Part shown: positions 61,001 through 64,000 of the stretch, piece by piece
How positions within the stretch are numbered: the first letter of the stretch is position 1
Layout of the letters: the number at the start of each line of letters is the position of its first letter
NCBI RefSeq assembly: GCF_001649575.2
Contig: NC_051438.1
Coordinates: 8,394,832 to 8,458,831, forward strand
DNA: 64,000 nt
DNA from: Kryptolebias marmoratus
Taxonomy: Eukaryota; Chordata; Actinopteri; Cyprinodontiformes; Rivulidae
Direction of reading: 5' to 3'
Notes under the pieces: model-generated
What the model was told of the DNA's origin: nothing
Databases searched by the model: none
What the model saw: the letters and a program-made list of their open reading frames with translations, nothing else
Position numbers and translations under genes: made by a program

Positions 61001-63492
61001 GTGTCAATCTGTGGTACACATCACCCTGGTGATCACCCAGGGAGAGGGATGTGATGGGGAGAAAACTTTGAAATGTTTTGCGAACTTTTATTTAAGATTG
61101 AAGTTGGCTTTTTATTTGAAAGGTCCTTATGGCTCACCAACGGGAGCATAAATCATACTGCTGTTTTGAAAGCTTATGATAAAGACGATCTAAGATTAAA
61201 GTTTGATTATGGAGTGAAATTAAAGATCTGAGAGGAATCATGATGCCGTGTGGCTTCAGTTCTTCACTTCACCATCTGTGTCTCCAGTTTCCTCCGTCTC
61301 CAAACTAAGCGTATATGGTACGCATGGCTCAGCGCTGGCGCGAGGGACCGCACATTTTCCCGTCAAGTTTGTGTTTTATAGACCACGAACTTGGCGTGGA
61401 AAGTGACGTACGCGGGTTTGTGCGCACGTCGGTTTTATAAATGAGACCCCATTTTCGGACACCAAAAAAAATAGAAGACCCTACCTTGGTACGCCGTCTC
61501 TGTGGCTTTCCTCTTCTGTTCTGCTTCCTCCTCTTCCTGTTTCTTCTTTCTGGAGGTGAAATTACACACGCCTTAACAACTTAACGAACGACGGTGAAGA
61601 TAGTGAAGAAAGATGGGTTAGACTGAGGCTGAGAGAAAAGGTAAACATGACAATTTTTTATAATCGTAAACACGTTCAGTCACTTTGACTGTACTTTTGT
61701 GGAGTTGCTGAATTATGTAATCCAACAGACACAGACTAAAGGAAAAAAATAAAACTATTTTTGACTTCGGTGCCGAGACAGATGATTTTTGACCCGTAAT
61801 TTTTATTTTGCTTCTTTTAATTTAAGTAAAACACCCCACATCTTGCAGTCTGTCAGCACTGTGTAATTAAGCCAACACGTGACGTGTCGCTGCTCAGAGT
61901 TTTGTTCTCCCACCGATTTTATGATACGGTGACCACAGCAGGTCCAATCAGCACTAAAAACAATCAGAGCAAAAACCACACCACAGAGAAACTCCCCCCC
62001 ATACAGCTTCCTGTCAGTCCACTCATGATAAAATCTGTCTTTTATTGACAAGTACTCCTACAACCAGTTTATAGAAGACTTAGAGCTGGAAATGATCTGA
62101 TCTTTAGAATATTCCCACAGATTACTCCAGATAGATGCCCTAAATGAGCCAGCGGCTGAGCCTGGTTTTAACAGTGCTGTTAATAATTTTGTTTTTAAAA
62201 CCAGCAAACAACCAGGTTGTAGGAGGTCCTTCGTCGTGACTCGGGAGAGTTCGCAATCAGAACACCAAAAGAATAAGGATTAAAGTTGAAGACGGTCTGA
62301 GTGCTGCTGTCCTCAGTCTGTTCTGAGAGCGTTCACACTTGTGTTCAGCACCGTCAAGTACAACAAAAAAAAAAAAAAAAAACACCAAATTATAAACAAC
62401 GAGTAATGAATGAACAATAAGAGCCTTACAGCGTGATCTCTGCCCACAGATCCTTGAGCTGCGGATCCATATGACCTGCCTGGATCAGATCCACCTCCTT
62501 CTTCAGCTTCCTGTCACAACAAGAAACAAAGAGACGACAATTCTGATCTCGCTTTCATGCCATGAACGTCCTCATTCTAAAAGGGAGAAACTGCGGGCAA
62601 AACCTTTGTTGAGTCAATGTCGATACTTTGAGATTTTCTTTTCTTTAGAACAAGTCTTGTTTGAAAGAAAACACCAAGAGAAAGAACGCTTACGTGTTTA
62701 TTTCAACAGGTTTTTGAAGGTAGACATCTGTCAAAAACCTGCACGTATTTCATTCCAGCACCTCTGTTTAAGTCTTTCCACACCAAAGAACAATTTCTTC
62801 TTATGTAATAAATTTCTACCCGTTGTATCTGTAACCGATCTGTAGATCAAATACTACAGTAAAATGTACATTAAAAATAAAAAACTTCAGAAAAGATGCA
62901 GTGTATGAAATAAAAAACCTTTATGTAAACAATCAAATGGAGAAGTTCACCTACTGTAAGATACCAAGTGTCACCCTTTCCACCTGTGCCGTGTGCTCAC
63001 CTGTACTGCTCCTGTGTGTCTCGCAGCAGTTTTTTCAGCTCCTCTATCCTCTCGGTCGTCAGCCTACGAACGATGACGTCTTCGATCGTCTCCACCACCT
63101 CGCCCTTCTCCCCACGTTTGCGCCTGGAACATCGCAATCAAGCACACCGAAAGTCAACGGGCAAATTAAATCCTCCGAGTTCAAATCAACGCAGTTTTGC
63201 ACTTTTGAATGTGTCTTTGCCGCAGCACTGACTTGGGCGCTTCTGTGGCTTCGAGCAGTTCCGAATACTGTGAGGCGCAGTGCTGAGAAGAGAGGAACAG
63301 GTTATCCTTGGATGGGCTGAAAGGAGCTCAAAAGAGGATACGTATCTGAGCATGTCTGACGTTCTAAATGGTGAGACTGAAAGTCCGTTTTGAACTTCTG
63401 CTCAGGCGTGCGAGTCGCTCACCTTCTGAGAGAACCAGTCGGGTGGACGGCCGGACTCTGAGAACGGCTTGATGGCTCTGCTTACGGACACC
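44961..63492 (-). CDS. brd8: Bromodomain-containing protein 8 (BRD8), partial, 17 3' exons
   Basis: Subunit of the NuA4/TIP60 histone acetyltransferase complex in the nucleus. Coding exons, 5' to 3': 63492-63423, 63282-63233, 63123-63001, 62510-62430, 61549-61485, 58978-58812, 58719-58528, 58409-58316, 55942-55800, 53997-53559, 53491-53454, 53364-53165, 53038-52946, 52782-52714, 51045-50760, 46015-45971, 45020-44961 (stop TAA 44963-44961). All phases agree, giving 737 residues; first exons lie right of the window. Order: SANT-side N-terminal part ([30 protein letters not shown]), coiled coil rich in K/E, an S/P/A/E-rich disordered middle, one bromodomain, and a short tail [19 protein letters not shown]. 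No second bromodomain, unlike the long human isoform. Introns carry Harbinger, hAT, MITE, SINE and LINE insertions. Confidence 0.95.
45121..45320. repeat. Poly(A) tracts and ambiguous base, last brd8 intron
   Basis: A runs at about 45120-45140 and 45291-45311 and an N at 45148. Nearby frames through these runs are artefacts. Confidence 0.8.
46368..46588. mobile_element. hAT-type MITE with likely 8-bp target duplication
   Basis: Terminal inverted repeats CAGGGGTGTCAAACTC and GAGTTTGACACCCCTG. Flanking octamers acctaaag and acataaaa agree at six of eight positions. 221 bp, no coding capacity; in the brd8 intron between 50760 and 46015. Confidence 0.85.
46800..47005 (+). repeat. Repeat family A, truncated copy
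   Basis: GGGGTGGTAGTAACTGAGAG and a CTTCAAGGAATGCC end are present; the 5' half of the family is missing. Confidence 0.55.
47010..49480. other. brd8 intron: no gene seen
   Basis: Part of the 4.7 kb intron between exons 50760 and 46015. AT-rich DNA with a 16-bp minisatellite (48125-48245); no exon-like frame with splice sites, and no sequence resembling the second bromodomain of long human BRD8. Confidence 0.55.
48125..48245. repeat. 16-bp minisatellite
   Basis: About seven head-to-tail units of AGACAGGCAGACAGAG, the last ones carrying CACAG in place of AGAG. Confidence 0.85.
49492..50437 (+). mobile_element. Internally deleted hAT transposon
   Basis: Inverted ends TAGTGCTGGGTGATAT (left) and ATATCGCCCAGCACTA (right). 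Flanking octamers aacaagac (49484-49491) and attaagac (50438-50445) agree at six of eight positions, as expected for a hAT 8-bp target duplication. The interior (about 49870-50190) carries remains of a BED-type zinc-finger N-terminus; the catalytic part is missing. Lies in a brd8 intron, opposite strand. Confidence 0.8.
50760..53038 (-). CDS. brd8: brd8 bromodomain exons
   Basis: Three exons (53038-52946, 52782-52714, 51045-50760) encode one bromodomain: helix Z ([20 protein letters not shown]), ZA loop ([20 protein letters not shown]), helices A-B ([33 protein letters not shown]) and helix C after [20 protein letters not shown]. The acetyl-lysine-binding Asn of the MYN motif is present, so the pocket should be functional. 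The last exon continues with [19 protein letters not shown]. Retaining the next intron would add 14 residues and stop near 50.72 kb. Confidence 0.93.
51190..51720 (+). mobile_element. LINE reverse transcriptase 3' fragment
   Basis: Plus-strand translation resembles the C-terminus of a LINE ORF2 ([12 protein letters not shown], about 51346-51385; [16 protein letters not shown], about 51430-51477), similar in kind to the 20.0-20.6 kb fragment. About 150 bases upstream (in transcript sense) of the brd8 bromodomain exon at 51045, antisense to brd8. Confidence 0.6.
53165..58978 (-). CDS. brd8: brd8 central exons (disordered acidic region)
   Basis: Seven exons. Conserved islands: [20 protein letters not shown] after the coiled coil, [20 protein letters not shown] (55.8 kb exon), [18 protein letters not shown] with LPGPWE (54.0 kb exon), and [20 protein letters not shown] to [13 protein letters not shown] (53.2-53.4 kb). 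The rest is low-complexity and poorly conserved. VKAE, IKSE and VKEE fit the SUMO-site pattern psi-K-x-E; modification is not shown. The exon pair 58316/55942 joins in phase, so the long Ser/Thr-rich segment of human BRD8 between these islands appears absent. Confidence 0.88.
54979..55415. mobile_element. TA-flanked MITE (Tc1/mariner-type)
   Basis: Inverted ends CAGTATTTTCCAGACTATAA and its near-complement TTATAGTGCAGAAAATACTG, each bordered by TA (54977-54978 and 55416-55417). 437 bp, no transposase. In the brd8 intron between 55800 and 53997. Confidence 0.8.
55950..58310. other. brd8 intron: no gene seen
   Basis: Holds a GAT microsatellite (about 56636-56656). Sequence around 57.1-58.0 kb (e.g. 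TCACAGTCAGGCACGGAGGTGG, 57230) is suggestive of an old Tc1-like element but too decayed to assign. No exon-like frames with splice sites. Confidence 0.45.
59344..59575 (+). mobile_element. SINE with tRNA-like head
   Basis: CAGTGGCCTAGTGGTACAGT box A-like head and GGTTCAATCCCTG box B (59389-59401), then a conserved body (ATACCAAAGACTGTAAAGAT, CAAATGATTCCCGAGCGCGG, GATGGGTCAAATGCGGAGAA). In the brd8 intron 61484-58979. Confidence 0.85.
60301..61450 (+). mobile_element. PIF/Harbinger transposon, internally deleted
   Basis: Inverted ends GGGGTTTCATTTATAAA (left) and TTTATAAATGAGACCCC (right). The plus strand keeps the Harbinger Myb/SANT-like accessory frame in pieces ([15 protein letters not shown] near 60610-60655, VNSVSG and [18 protein letters not shown] about 60730-60822); the transposase gene is missing. 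Its right end lies 34 bases from the edge of brd8 exon 61485-61549. No 3-bp target duplication was visible. Confidence 0.8.
61485..63492 (-). CDS. brd8: brd8 N-terminal exons (SANT-side region and coiled coil)
   Basis: Five exons encode [20 protein letters not shown], the [20 protein letters not shown] block, then a charged helical stretch ([58 protein letters not shown]) predicted as coiled coil. In human BRD8 this part contacts other TIP60/NuA4 subunits. The first exon opens on the last base of a Trp codon, so an upstream exon must exist beyond 63.5 kb; I could not find it before the window end. Confidence 0.9.
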
Positions 63493-64000
63493 CTGGAAGA
63501 TGAAAAAACTCCTCACAGTGAATACGAGTTAAAAAAACAGGACAAGTTGAAAGCAAATGTGTGTAGAGACAGAGTTTTGACATAGCGTCCCATTGAACTG
63601 AGTCTAAAGAGGGACTGCACATTGCCCCCGGGAAATCGTTCGAGGATATCCTGAGAGCACTTCACGCTAAATCAACCAAATATGAGCATAGCTGCTCAAA
63701 TTAGGTTGATTCAGCACATTTGCTTAATTTGTGAATGGCAAAAACGGCTCAGTTTATTTCAGAGGGAGTTGTTGCTTTACCAGTTTTGGTCTCCACTCCT
63801 CAGGACTGAGGAGGCCAGGCACAGTTTCTCCCTGACCGACCAGGGCTCTGTTGGTCCCACATTTATTAACTTGTGTTCTGTAGGAAAAAAGAACTTATTA
63901 CATGTCCTCTTATCTTTCGCCAATACGGGATTACCGTTAACTAACATTTTAGTTTAGGCTGCAAACAGTCATTAAGTAGTAAAAAAAAAAAAAAAAAAAA
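63493..64000. other. Right edge: brd8 intron, ending in a poly(A) run
   Basis: No further brd8 exon was found. The last 20 bases are A. Frames here show no recognisable similarity. Confidence 0.5.

Noticed and set aside
62471..62845. Plus-strand frame of 124 codons
   Set aside because: Overlaps a brd8 exon in antisense and then intron; no similarity and no splice support.

Overview
The window is a block of vertebrate, almost certainly ray-finned fish (probably percomorph), nuclear DNA. The signs are GT-AG introns in every gene, clear fish orthologues of vertebrate genes, CA/TG and CT microsatellites, and a dense load of typical teleost transposable elements (tRNA-headed SINEs, several LINE families, a Gypsy pol remnant, hAT, Harbinger and TA-flanked MITEs). 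The sequence has one run of Ns at about 6818-6894 and one ambiguous base at 45148.

Four protein-coding genes are supported by splice-consistent reading frames. (1) 403-10448, plus strand: the 3' half of a calcineurin catalytic subunit gene, best matched to ppp3ca (7 exons, 235 residues in the window), with a 3' UTR reaching a poly(A) signal near 12.59 kb. (2) 19590-28873, plus strand: a complete STING gene (sting1; 6 coding exons, 410 residues). A probable untranslated first exon and an ISRE lie at about 15.3-15.4 kb. (3) 40777-41716, plus strand: a two-exon DDIT4/DDIT4L (REDD) family gene of 206 residues with a compact TATA promoter. (4) 44961-63492, minus strand: the last 17 coding exons of brd8 (737 residues), a bromodomain subunit of the NuA4/TIP60 acetyltransferase complex. 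Its first exons lie beyond the right edge. ddit4l and brd8 converge, with about 1.4 kb between their likely poly(A) signals.

Everything else is introns and intergenic DNA dominated by repeats. The 12.6-15.3 kb and 29-40.5 kb gaps hold no convincing gene. They contain LINE fragments, SINEs, an LTR-like stretch, one orphan CpG-rich promoter-like cluster at 37.28-37.36 kb, and copies of three local repeat families. I call these A, B and C; they recur across the window and I could not assign them to a named class.

The genes do not form an operon-like system. ppp3ca is a calcium-dependent signalling phosphatase, sting1 an innate immune cyclic dinucleotide sensor, ddit4l an mTORC1 inhibitor and brd8 a chromatin factor. 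In human, PPP3CA and DDIT4L lie together on 4q, while BRD8 and STING1 lie on 5q31, so the window joins two human synteny groups. The most interesting coding observations are the STING C-terminal tail (weak TBK1-binding motif, intact TRAF6-type motif), an enlarged cassette exon in calcineurin beside a TG repeat, and candidate degrons in the REDD protein.
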